A stretch of DNA of 49,566 nucleotides, taken from positions 499,236 to 548,801 of the forward strand of contig GG745357.1 of the NCBI GenBank assembly GCA_000151295.1, given 5' to 3'. Origin of the DNA: Allomyces macrogynus ATCC 38327 (Eukaryota > Blastocladiomycota > Blastocladiomycetes > Blastocladiales > Blastocladiaceae). Shown here piece by piece: positions 20,495 to 30,611 of the stretch. The notes beneath the pieces were generated by a model. That model made no database searches. It saw nothing but the letters and a program-made list of their open reading frames with translations, and was not told where the DNA came from. Numbering within the stretch: position 1 is the stretch's first letter; each line of letters begins with the position of its first letter. A program made the position numbers and the translations under genes.

Positions 20495-22566
20495 TCCCTC
20501 CGCGCCTACCGATCCGCCGAATCTTGTCGCGCGCGCATCGTACCGCCAAACGCACCAGCCGCTGCCACAGCCGCGCGGCCTCGACTCCCTCCTCGCCTTG
20601 CCCCACTGTCGCTCCGCCCCTATCTGCCCGCGATTGTCGCGTGTCCCTGCTGCACGGGCGCAGGCATGCACACCATTCACGGTGGGCCTGTAATTTTTTT
20701 TTCCGCTTCGCCCGTTTCCCCTTGCCCGTGCTCGTTCCTTTGAATTTCTTGTTGCTTCGGTTGTGTGGGTCTGTTGGATTCCGTTCTGTCTTTTTGCTTT
20801 CCCGGGTCACGAAAATGACAACACCTTCCACCCAGTATGATCTTGGTGTTCTTGTTCCTTCCACGGCAGACGACCATTGTCACGACCGATTGGTTGTCAG
20901 TGTGCGTTATTGAAACTGCTCCTTCCGCCCATGCTTGCTGCTGCCAGTGTGTCCACCAGGGAGGAGAGCAAATTGGCAGTCTGCTGATGTCAGCATTGGG
21001 TTCATTCCCCACCCTGCCCATTGAACAAAACATGTCTTCTCTCTCCATCGCTCTTGGTCGAGAAGCAGGTGTGTCACCCAGCCGACGATTTGTTTTGATC
21101 TCTGGCGATAACTTCAGATACTTGCCAAGTACTCACACCAGTCCCATGGCGAGTCAACATCTCTGGGCACGCATGCAGCACGCCCTGTCTGCGTAGAAAG
21201 CGATCGTCACGTCAAAGGATTGACCTAACTCAATGGTTGCATTAACGCGTCAGACTGGCATTTCTTTGATGGCAATAATTTGGGCCTTGGTTACCATGCA
21301 TGCCAATCACTCTCCTGTGATCCGAGTGAACTTGCCTTGAAACAATCTTCTGTTCACCTGGCCTATGCAATAGGTATCTGACCTCCAAAGGAACTACTAT
21401 AGTCAAGAAAGCAAAAGGTTCGGAGTTTCCTAGCGGCTCAAGCAACTCAGATTGCAACGACCATTACTCTGGACCAAGTATGACCAGAACAGCTGTGCCA
21501 TGCCTCACTTCAATTATTGCTGCGTCAAACTTTTCCCCTTCTCGCATCTCCACCACCCTGAGCAACTCGGGTCGCATCAGCCGCCACTCTGGACCAAGTG
21601 TCTACTCAGGACAACTGTGTCTCACTTTTTTGTTACTGCAGATTGTTCACTCGTTTGTTCTCATCCTCTGCCACTTCATCAACTTGGGTCGCAACAGCCG
21701 TCATTCTTGGTTGCCCCAAGACGGCTGAGCCTCACTTCACTTGTTGTCACAGATTGATCAAGCTCCACTCGTCCTCCAACTGCTGCCTTTCAGGGCAACT
21801 TGGATTGCAACGGTTGTCACTCTGGAACGTCCAGGACAACCACGCCTCGCTTCATTTGTGCGCCTTGATGGAGCAGATTCTTGGGATCATTGTTCTTGCC
21901 TCTTGGTTCAGTGCCGCTTGGCTATCTTGTCCTGCACAAATCATCAACCTTTTTGGCCTGGTCAAGCGCAGGACTGTCGAACAATTCTCTGCGAGCACAC
22001 TTGCATGCAGCAGCATGCTGTGGAACAGCAACTTCGACAAGAACGCTCCATGCGACGACTGATCCACATTCATGACCATCGCTGTTTTGACTCAGCTCCA
22101 ACAAGCGTCAGGTATAGCGCCATTTCCTTGAACGCCCTGATCACAAACCAAGCCTGGCAGCCTGTCAGTCGATGCAGAGCAAATCTCAACGACAATGTCC
22201 ATTCTTCAGTAATGACAGCAGCGGCTACCGCTTGACTGACTTGTAGAACGGGAGAGTCGGCCAAGAGACATCAAGTGCATGAGGCATTGTGTCAGAAGGG
22301 AGCTTGCAGTACGTTCTGTCCTTGTCACCATGGGCGAAAAGTATCAAACCTGCCAGGTTCTGTTCGGGAGGGATACACAACCACCTGTGCATCATGGGCC
22401 GCAGCGGAAAAGAGCGTGATGAAGTATCATATTTGTGTATGCTGTACCCACAAAATGGAAAAACCTCGTCCAATCATGGCCGCTTGGCCTTTGTGTGTGG
22501 TTTGAAGCGAAGAACGAAGTCACCACGGACAAGTGCATCATTGCTGGACTTCCGATCATCCCGGAA
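20495..22566. other. Gene-poor stretch before the GTPase cluster
   Basis: About 2 kb without a convincing gene. It marks the switch from the conserved block to the accessory block, and base composition drops toward AT compared with 17-20 kb. Apart from the tandem repeat at 21443-21905, I see no element. Confidence 0.45.
21443..21905. repeat. Degenerate tandem repeat, four units of about 116-120 bp
   Basis: Units begin CAACTCAGATTGCAACGACC at 21443, CAACTCGGGTCGCATCAGCC at 21563, CAACTTGGGTCGCAACAGCC at 21680 and CAACTTGGATTGCAACGGTT at 21796, followed in each by a variant of NNCACTCTGGACCAAGTG or similar and later by CCTCACTTCA-like sequence. Unit spacing is 120, 117 and 116 bp. Copies are well diverged, and no frame is conserved between them, so I treat it as non-coding. 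Confidence 0.65.
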
Positions 22567-23889
22567 ATGGTGCGCAAGAAGTGACGCGGATGGATACGCT
22601 GAGCAACGTGGATTCAACAACGTGGTGGGCAGGAGCAGAGTTGGCGCTTTTGATCTTCCACGTCAGCACTTGCAGCTGTGCAAGCATGGGATGGCTGGCA
22701 CGACGGAAACAATGACGCAGTACAAAAGAGCGTGCCCTTTCACCTTCCAAGTCAGCTCCAGCACATCGCAGCACGCACTCAAGCTTCTCTTGTCGTCCGT
22801 TCCGCGTCACCAAAGCTGCAAGAACAACACCTGCTGCTGCAGCCCTATAAATGCTTGGCTCATGCTGCTCCTCTCATTCTCCCAAGCTCGCGCAGGCTTC
22901 TCTCCCTCCCCGCCGCGTCTTCCAAGCATTCCTTCCTGCGCCCTGTTCTCGCTCCGACCTCGACCGCACCAAAATTCCACGTGCTGCGCGATGAAACGGT
23001 CCGAAATGCCCGCCCTGAACACCGACTGGAACACCGATTTGTGGGCGGATATTCGTCAGCGCGGCGAGAACCTGCATGTCCGCGTCAAGCTATCTGGCGA
23101 GGTTGGAGTTGGTACGGCCACAAAGCGCGACCAGCGTTGCGTCCCTTCCCCATCACATGGCCATCACGCTCAAATCTGGGTGCTCTGCTTCTAACACTGG
23201 CCACCAACGGATGGTCACAGGCAAATCCATGCTCGGGAGCAGCCTTGCTGGACGTTGCGATCACAATGGCCGACTCGTGCAAGTGTTTAGATCAAGTAAT
23301 CAAGCGGAGGGCGTGCCGTCTGGCGGCAAAACAGTTGACGTGAACCCGGACATGTTTCGCCTTGCGCCCAACGTGTCCATGACAATCCAGGACGGCGACG
23401 GATTTTCTGGAATCGGTAAAGACAATGTGACCATCACGGACGAGAACCTCAAGGACCTGATCGACAATCCGGCCGTGCTCCTATTTGTGGCAGAGGCGGG
23501 CCGCGCCTCTGTCAGCCTTGTCAACCAGCTCAAGCTCATGCAGCGCATCTCGAACATTGGCAGCGACAATTGTTTTTTGGTGCTGACCAAAACCAGCTTG
23601 GCGCAGCCGCCTGGCGTGCAACTCTCGTCCCGTTACTTTGACCCGAGTGTGCTCATTGACACGCTCAACAAGTCGGATGTGGGGTTCTTTCAAATGGGGC
23701 ACAACATTGCGTGCATCGACTTTGACGAGTACCGTGACGAGTGCCTCGATCTGATCCGGGCCAGGCTGTGCCAGCTGCAACCAATCAACGTGCGCTGCAC
23801 ATACTCTGAGCACGTCGCCAGGCACAACTCAGTCGATGGCGCCAATGCTCGGCAAGAGCTTCTTTTGCGCGACCTTCGAGACAAGCGAT
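22567..23889 (+). repeat. Left arm of a 1.32-kb perfect inverted repeat
   Basis: Position i in this arm pairs with 49817 minus i in the right arm (25928-27250). Every stretch I compared is identical, including 424 bp upstream of the ATG, the TATA box, exon 1, the intron and exon 2 up to the Arg263 codon. Outside 22567 and 23889 the sequences differ at once. The arms are separated by 2,038 bp. Confidence 0.93.
22846..22854 (+). promoter_or_regulatory. TATA box of GTPase gene A
   Basis: TATAAATGC, 145 bp before the ATG at 22991. The same nonamer precedes GTPase genes B and C and the ORF at 33458 at a similar distance. Confidence 0.65.
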
Positions 23890-24185
23890 TGGAAATTGAC
23901 CGTACGATGCGTTCACTTGTCAAAGGAGGGGTGGCGGCAACTGCTTTTGCTGGCGTTTACCTTGATGCTGCTCTGTTGAGTTCCCGAGTGATGTTAGCGA
24001 TTACGGGGTCTGCTTTCTCGGCTCCTGCCCTGGTGCTCGGTGCAGCCATCTCATTGCCCGTTGCCTACAAGCAAATTCGCCGCATTTCCATCCTCAAGTC
24101 GCAAATTCCCACTCTTGAAGCGCAGCAGGTGGAGCAAAACCAATCTCATGTGGCGGATGTTGTATGCACCTCAGAGATGCAGTGA
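22991..24185 (+). CDS. P-loop GTPase A with transmembrane tail (intron inside Walker A)
   Basis: Exons 22991-23111 and 23221-24185 give 361 residues. The intron interrupts the codon of the glycine in GEVGVGKS (residues 36-43), so Walker A exists only after splicing. Other G-domain features: SGGKT at 74-78 as a possible switch I, a DXXG-type box in QDGDGFSG (97-104), and VLTKTS at 161-166 in the G4 position, where the base-specifying Asp is replaced by Ser. These features suggest a TRAFAC-class, AIG1/GIMAP-like or related fungal G-domain protein; the exact family is inferred. Residues 264-361 hold two hydrophobic segments (AATAFAGVYLDAALLSSRVM; ALVLGAAISLPVAY) and a helical end, consistent with membrane anchoring by a hairpin. 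Residues 1-263 are identical to gene B; the tail is unrelated. Stop is TGA. Confidence 0.75.
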
Positions 24186-25667
24186 TGATATGTCGCTTGT
24201 TCTTTTGTTGAACATGCATTCTGTGTTATTTGCCGGAGTATTTCTCGAGCAGATTGGTGACTCGGTATGAAGCAGAAGCTATATCCCATTGAATCCGTCC
24301 GCCATCTCATATTGCTGCTACACCACCGAACCCCAAAATAGATTTTCATTCCGATTCATCGATTCTATAATCGATTTGGGTCGAAGATCGATGTCAAGGT
24401 TTGAGTACACTTTTAAGCAATATCGAGCGGTTTTCCAGGCACCCTAAACTCAACACAATTGTCGAGATGATTGGGGCAAAAAAACCTCAAGCGCCCGCCG
24501 CATGCTCGGACGAGCCTCGCCGCGCCTCATTTTGTGCAGGGATACGATACCAAAGCATACGTGCCGCACAAAATGAGACCAATTGCAGGCCGCCCAGACG
24601 CGACCAGCAGCCCTATCGCGCATAAATACGCAGGGGGCGCATGGGGTTTTCGTCTGCCTTTTTTGAAGACAAGGGGTGGCGAAATGCGTGCTTCACGCGG
24701 CGGAAAAGGTCAAAGTCGGCACTTTTGCGTGGGTGAGGGTGGGTGCGCGCGAGCCAACCTGCGATGATCACCAACCGACAACTCGCGATCACCAACCATC
24801 AATCTCCATTTCTCTGATCCCGCGCACATCAAGCGGCCACGACGAACCGGACACTGAACGTCATGGGCCAGAAGAAGAGAGCACGCACGTCTGCGACAGC
24901 ACCTGAGTCAGCACCCACCATGACCCGCACGAAGCGCCAGCACAAGCACCGCCAACCACAACACGAAACTGAAGACAGGAGCCCGAGCATCTCAACACGC
25001 GTCAACAACCAGACGACCCTGGGCACGAATGGGCCAGCGGCAGCAACAGCAGCGCCAGCAGCTCAAGCAGTTCCGGCCAGCACGCACAAGCGCACACACC
25101 CGCACCCAGTCGGACAGCAGTCAATAACAGCCGCCCAATCGCCGACGACGACATTGGTTCCGCTATGACGGCAGACGGCATCAGCGCCAGCTCCGGCCGC
25201 ACGGCCCACAAAGGCGGTTAGATCATTTTGAAGCCCTTGACATGCACTATGCGGAAGCAGGGTTTGGTGGTCAAAGCTATTGTTTCCGTGAAGATATGTG
25301 GTGGCGACATTCTGGTCAACAAGCCAAGGGACAACGCTGGGTGAGCAGCCCCAGCATCAAGTGAAGTGGCGGCAGACATCAAAAGCTGCAATGGGAAAGG
25401 GAATGAGAGTAGGTAATGAGGAGTTTCTGTTGTATGTATCGCAGTCGGTTCTCATCAGCAAGCACGTTAGTTCAGGTCACTTGTATGTATCTTATGTATC
25501 CCGACAAGGCATCAGGGCTGCAGAGACAAATTCACTGAATGCGCGGCAAAAGGATTTCACATGGCAAATAATTTTGACAGGTGTCAACGAGAAAAATTTG
25601 CATCTGAATAAAGTGTGGGTGGAACAAATCGCAAACACATGCAAGACAGGAAAAACACAACTTGACT
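24186..25667. other. Spacer between the two convergent GTPase genes
   Basis: Unique sequence between the stops of genes A and B. It contains an imperfect set of short frames; one at 24863-25168 (+) starts MGQKKRARTSATAPESAP and is polar and low-complexity, with no support as a gene. The stem-loop at 24526-24577 is listed separately. Confidence 0.45.
24526..24577. repeat. 12-bp perfect inverted repeat with 28-nt loop
   Basis: CTCATTTTGTGC at 24526-24537 is followed by its exact reverse complement GCACAAAATGAG at 24566-24577. It lies near the middle of the spacer of the large inverted repeat. It may be a hairpin or a protein-binding site; function unknown. Confidence 0.6.
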
Positions 25668-26826
25668 TCATGCAATCATTTCAACATAGCCAGAGGACCG
25701 CATAGTCTCAATTTCCAGCACCAGGATAGAGCCTTGAATCTTCTTGATGGAACGCCATGTCGACATGACATACACAGCCATCCCAAGGGCGAACATTGCT
25801 GCGACCCCATACAGAACTTCCCTCCCAACAGCCGTAATCCGTGCCGCGACAATGAACAAGGTGACCCCAGCAATGGAGCCGCCCATCAAGCCATAACGGA
25901 AACGAAACTGACACCGGGCGAGTTCCGATCGCTTGTCTCGAAGGTCGCGCAAAAGAAGCTCTTGCCGAGCATTGGCGCCATCGACTGAGTTGTGCCTGGC
26001 GACGTGCTCAGAGTATGTGCAGCGCACGTTGATTGGTTGCAGCTGGCACAGCCTGGCCCGGATCAGATCGAGGCACTCGTCACGGTACTCGTCAAAGTCG
26101 ATGCACGCAATGTTGTGCCCCATTTGAAAGAACCCCACATCCGACTTGTTGAGCGTGTCAATGAGCACACTCGGGTCAAAGTAACGGGACGAGAGTTGCA
26201 CGCCAGGCGGCTGCGCCAAGCTGGTTTTGGTCAGCACCAAAAAACAATTGTCGCTGCCAATGTTCGAGATGCGCTGCATGAGCTTGAGCTGGTTGACAAG
26301 GCTGACAGAGGCGCGGCCCGCCTCTGCCACAAATAGGAGCACGGCCGGATTGTCGATCAGGTCCTTGAGGTTCTCGTCCGTGATGGTCACATTGTCTTTA
26401 CCGATTCCAGAAAATCCGTCGCCGTCCTGGATTGTCATGGACACGTTGGGCGCAAGGCGAAACATGTCCGGGTTCACGTCAACTGTTTTGCCGCCAGACG
26501 GCACGCCCTCCGCTTGATTACTTGATCTAAACACTTGCACGAGTCGGCCATTGTGATCGCAACGTCCAGCAAGGCTGCTCCCGAGCATGGATTTGCCTGT
26601 GACCATCCGTTGGTGGCCAGTGTTAGAAGCAGAGCACCCAGATTTGAGCGTGATGGCCATGTGATGGGGAAGGGACGCAACGCTGGTCGCGCTTTGTGGC
26701 CGTACCAACTCCAACCTCGCCAGATAGCTTGACGCGGACATGCAGGTTCTCGCCGCGCTGACGAATATCCGCCCACAAATCGGTGTTCCAGTCGGTGTTC
26801 AGGGCGGGCATTTCGGACCGTTTCAT
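25668..26826 (-). CDS. P-loop GTPase B, same G domain as A, different transmembrane tail
   Basis: Exons 26826-26706 and 26596-25668 give 349 residues. The first 263 residues, the intron and the promoter are identical to gene A because they lie in the right inverted-repeat arm. At the codon after Arg263 the sequence changes to an unrelated tail starting SELARCQFRFRYG, with two hydrophobic segments (GGSIAGVTLFIVAARI; VLYGVAAMFALGMAVYVMS) and a polar end. The G domain therefore has the same features: Walker A split by an intron, DGDG box, TKTS in place of a canonical G4 motif. Genes A and B are convergent, tail to tail. Stop is TGA at 25668. Confidence 0.75.
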
Positions 26827-27250
26827 CGCGCAGCACGTGGAATTTTGGTGCGGTCGAGGTCGGAGCGAGAACAGGGCGCAGGAAGGAATGCTTGGAAGAC
26901 GCGGCGGGGAGGGAGAGAAGCCTGCGCGAGCTTGGGAGAATGAGAGGAGCAGCATGAGCCAAGCATTTATAGGGCTGCAGCAGCAGGTGTTGTTCTTGCA
27001 GCTTTGGTGACGCGGAACGGACGACAAGAGAAGCTTGAGTGCGTGCTGCGATGTGCTGGAGCTGACTTGGAAGGTGAAAGGGCACGCTCTTTTGTACTGC
27101 GTCATTGTTTCCGTCGTGCCAGCCATCCCATGCTTGCACAGCTGCAAGTGCTGACGTGGAAGATCAAAAGCGCCAACTCTGCTCCTGCCCACCACGTTGT
27201 TGAATCCACGTTGCTCAGCGTATCCATCCGCGTCACTTCTTGCGCACCAT
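25928..27250 (-). repeat. Right arm of the 1.32-kb perfect inverted repeat
   Basis: Exact reverse complement of 22567-23889 in all segments compared. The inner boundary is at the Arg263 codon of gene B; the outer boundary is at ATGGTGCGCAAGAAG, reverse-complemented, near 27236-27250. Identity across both intron and 5' flank implies very recent duplication or ongoing gene conversion. Confidence 0.93.
26963..26971 (-). promoter_or_regulatory. TATA box of GTPase gene B
   Basis: TATAAATGC on the minus strand, 145 bp before the ATG at 26826; the mirror image of the gene A box. Confidence 0.65.
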
Positions 27251-27309
27251 ATCCACTAGAGACTGCGGGTCCATGGGCCCGTTCTTGTGGCGTGCGGAGA
27301 GGGCGCGAC

Positions 27310-27318
27310 TATAAATGC
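27310..27318 (+). promoter_or_regulatory. TATA box of GTPase gene C
   Basis: TATAAATGC, 120 bp before the ATG at 27430, directly followed by a C-rich tract (27318-27348). Confidence 0.65.
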
Positions 27319-27348
27319 CCCCCTCCCCCCCACCCACCCACCCACCCT
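27318..27348. repeat. C-rich tract with four CCCA-type runs
   Basis: The plus strand reads runs of C interrupted by single T or A residues; the minus strand therefore has several GGG runs in a row. It sits between the TATA box and ATG of gene C and could form a G-quadruplex or i-motif. Confidence 0.6.
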
Positions 27349-27429
27349 TCTTCCTTTTTACGACCAGGACAGCACAAGGACGGCGCTCACCAGATTCGAA
27401 TCTCTCTTTCTGTCCCCGAGTACCCCAGG

Positions 27430-28674
27430 ATGATGCAGGCCGAGCTGAACACTGCAAGCCCCAAGTTGACGCAGGCCGAGCCGAACGCTAGCGGGGGGGG
27501 CAAAAATCCGCAAGCTCGGTCGATTGGATGGTTCGCGGCCAAGATGCTTGGTCCAGTTGGGGCTGGTACCGCCAGATTGTCATGTTGCTTTTTCCTCGGG
27601 CCATGTACGCTGGCTGGCGAGTTTCTGTTTGATAACGCTGGCCGCGGAACATAGGCAAATCCACGCTCGGGAACTGCCTCGTTGGCATTCGTGACGGTTC
27701 TGGCAAGATTGCATGCCTTTTCAGATCAAGTAATCAAGCGGAGGGCGTGCCGTCTGGCGGCAAAACCGCTGTTGTGAATCCGGACATGTTTCTCCGCGCA
27801 CACAACGTGACCATGACGATCCAGGACGGCGACGGATTTTCTGGAATCGGCAAAGACAATGTGGAGATTGTGGACGAGAACCTCAAGCACTTGATCGACA
27901 ATCCGGCCGTGCTCTTGCTTGTTGTTCAAGCAGGCCGCGCGTCCGTCAGCCTCGTCAACCAGCTCAAGCTCTTGCGTGAAATCTCGGACATTAGCAACGA
28001 AAACAGCTTTCTTGTCCTGACCAAAACCGACGGGGCGCGCGACGATCCTTATGACCACACAGCCACTTCTGCCAACTTTGATGCCAAGCCCCTCCTCGAC
28101 TCGCTCAAGGATCATGGGGTCGACTATTTCGAAGTGGGGCCACAACGTTGCTTGCATTGAGTTTGATGTGCACCGCGAAACTCGACTCGACTTTATCCGC
28201 GCGCAGCTGTGCCGCCTTCGTCCGCTCAAGGTGAAGCGCACTTTTTCCAAGCTTATTCGTGATCTTTCGCAGGAAGATTACAGTCTCAACAAGAGATTGA
28301 AAGACCTGGATGACGCCATCAAACGTACGTCTGAAGACGCTGTGTATTACGAACGCATGAAGAATGTTGCAGCGTATGGCGGCGCAGCAGCAACGGTGGC
28401 TGCTAGCGTTGGTGCAGCAATTGCCGTTCCCCCACTTGCAGCAGTGGGTGTGGTTGCCGCGGCTGCGGCTGCTGCAGCTGTACCTTCAGGGGCGGCGACC
28501 GGCTATTTAGCCAAGCGATTGGGGGACAAGGCTGCAGCACACCAAGTCACTCTTGACGAGCTCCAAGCGGACAGGCAGAATCTCGTTGACGAGATTGCGA
28601 GCGTTCAGTTTCGCCTGCAACTGTTCCCAAAGATGATTCCATGCGTCGTGCCATCGCCATCGTCATCATCGTGA
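27430..28674 (+). CDS. P-loop GTPase C, diverged paralogue, one frame break
   Basis: Exon 1 (27430-27565) and exon 2 (27655 onward) join to make Walker A GPVGAGKST, with the intron at the same phase as in genes A and B. The N-terminus (MMQAELNTASPKLTQAEPNA) is unrelated to A/B, while the G domain is closely similar: SSNQAEGVPSGGKT, TIQDGDGFSGIGKDNVEI, and VLTKTD, which unlike A/B keeps the G4 Asp. One extra C near 28140 shifts frame between DYFEVG and HNVACIEF; the frame then runs to TGA at 28672-28674. The tail is long, with a helical stretch, a hydrophobic Ala-rich region (AAIAVPPLAAVGVVAAAAAA) and another helix. The break may be an error or inactivation. Confidence 0.7.
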
Positions 28675-28984
28675 TGATAGGTCATGCAATGCCGTCGTCT
28701 CACATTTGCCCAATCCACGTGGTTCGGTTTGGTGTGGCTCAAGTCACTTGCGGCTTTCGTAGATTGATCTTTCTTTGTGATTGTCCTCCCCCTTACTCGC
28801 TCATTCCTCTGGTCGTTTGCAATTGACCTTGGTGGAGCTTGTTCCTGTGTTCAGTGTTGCTGTTTGAGCCTGGACGTGCTTTTATCACGTTTGGCAGCCA
28901 AGGAATGAAATCTCTTTGTTTGTGACTCTTATTCTCGCCAATCTTCCTCCTCCCCAAAAACCCCAGTCGCCAACAGCGCCGCCG
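28675..28984. other. Intergenic, no gene recognised
   Basis: About 310 bp between gene C and the VPS5-derived copy. Nothing supportable seen. Confidence 0.4.
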
Positions 28985-29483
28985 TCACACGGGCATCGCC
29001 GGTCTTGCCTTGATCAGCTCGTCCCACAAGTTGACCGCCTCCTGCTGATGCCCCCACAGCGACTCGGCCACGCACTTGATCGCCGCCGACATTTCGTGCA
29101 CGTTGTCCTGGTCGACGCGCTCGAGTTCCTGCCGCAGTGTCATCGACGTCGTCTCAAACAAATTTTTGGCCGCGGCGTGCTGTTGCGTGACCTACATGTC
29201 CCCGCCCAATCAGTATTCGTGCATCCACAATGAACCCGAAACCGATCCAACACGTACCTCATACACCTCGGCCTCGAGCGCTGGAATCTGCACCCTTGAT
29301 TTCTTGACCGCCGCCTCCTTTTTCAGCATCACCGCCTCGAGCGCCTGCCAGTGGACATAGGCTTTCGCCCGCAACTGCGTCCCGACGCGGATCGTGGCGA
29401 CCGTGCGCAACTGATCGTCGAGCGCCGTCTGCATCGCGCCCAAGTCGATTGCGGCCATGGCAAGCAGCAGGTCGCGCACGCGC
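28985..29483 (-). pseudogene. Truncated copy of the VPS5 3' end (part of exon 5, intron, exon 6)
   Basis: On the minus strand this matches the VPS5 coding region from VRDLL(F/L)AMAAIDLGAMQTAL to the stop ARPAMPV. The last VPS5 intron is present at the same position but has diverged, so this is a DNA-level duplication and not a retrocopy. The copied reading frame is preserved with conservative changes (for example ALDDQLRTVATIRVGTQLRA). The 5' part of VPS5, including the PX domain and the first BAR helix, is missing. Similarity stops at about 29483, where the frame runs on into unrelated sequence. Confidence 0.85.
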
Positions 29484-29930
29484 AGTACCAACTGCCACGC
29501 ACTCGCGCGCATTGCTCGGTCAGGCACCACTCCGGCTGATTCACTTCTTGCAGCATTTGCAATGCAGTGCGCACTTTGCTGCGCGAATACCTGAATGGCA
29601 ACGTGATCTGGCCAACATTGGTGTCCAGGAATCGGTAGTTGTTGATACTCTGATCCATGACGATCAAGCCGATGTGGGATCTGTATACCAACAGGTGCCT
29701 GTCGGGATAATGACGCTGACATCAAGCAAGTCATTTTGCCCCGTGCCGTCGCCAATGCGATGAGTCTCGGCGGCTTCTTGATCGGCAGGCGTCCGTGACG
29801 CGCTGGCGCGGTGGCGTGCAATTCCCACGAGCACGGCGACCATCGTGAGGAGGATGATGACGAGAACGATCTTGCAGGGTTTCATGGGCGTTTCGGGAGT
29901 GTGGCGATGACGGAAGTCGGCTGGATTCAT
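29484..29930 (-). CDS. Unknown signal-anchor ORF joined to the VPS5 fragment
   Basis: Starts MNPADFRHRHTPETPMKPCK with a hydrophobic segment IVLVIILLTMVAVLVGIA at about residues 21-38, then a polar stretch and DLLDVSVIIPTGTCWYT. The frame stops at about 29664, but another frame directly continues as YRSHIGLIVMDQSINNYRFL and VNQPEWCLTEQCARVR, running into the VPS5 copy. A one-base break or an unrecognised short intron (GT at about 29682) would join them. The VSVIIP motif recalls the start of family-2 glycosyltransferases, but too little follows to claim this. Probably a chimeric or broken gene. Confidence 0.35.
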
Positions 29931-29943
29931 GCTCGCTCAGCAC

Positions 29944-30611
29944 GAGGTCGTGGAAGTTGGACAGCAGCGCTCGACAGGAGGAGTTCGGCTGAACGTCGAA
30001 GAGAGAGAGTGAAGCCGGGCAAGGCCCGAGAAGCTAGGAGCGTCTGCTGTCGGTCAGCGGTCGTGGCAGCGAGCGAGACACAGTGGAACGTTGGCCGTCA
30101 GGAGTGGGCGCCGGCTCAGCTCCATTCGCGTAGATGACGCTGTCGCGTTGGAACGCAGGCCGTTCTCAGACATGACGGGCCTCGTGTCGTTGCCGTTGCA
30201 TTGGCAGATATTACTCGCGACAGGCATCAGAAAGGACCAGACTACAGACTACGGACAAGCGGGATTTGCTCTAAACAAAGTATGAATTTATGTTCCTACA
30301 AGCCACTATCCCGCACCTTCCTCCCACCCGTCATCGTCTTCCCCGCGTGCAACTGTGTCGCCGTCGAGAAGTGCACGTCGCTAGGCCATAGCACACCGCG
30401 CCCACAAGACGACGAGACCTGCGACATGCACGTACTCGACCAGCGGCATCGCCAATTCCGCATCAGCCGTAGCCGTCGCCGCAACTGCCACGGGCGCAGG
30501 CTCCACCGGCGGCCCAAGCATCTCCACCCATCCTGCCCACACCCACTCCTCTCACGGCCATGCACCCGAATCGCTCCCCTCGACTACGGCCTTGGGCACG
30601 ACCAGCGGCAC
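29944..30611. other. Intergenic, no gene recognised
   Basis: No coherent frame or RNA gene seen on either strand. Confidence 0.4.

Noticed and set aside
22678..23343. Second plus-strand frame of 221 codons inside the inverted-repeat arm, with an identical copy in the other arm
   Set aside because: Its conservation comes only from DNA identity of the arms; the frame crosses promoter, exon and intron of the GTPase gene.
24863..25168. Plus-strand frame MGQKKRARTSATAPESAP in the palindrome spacer
   Set aside because: Polar low-complexity composition, no recognisable domain, no exon-like context.
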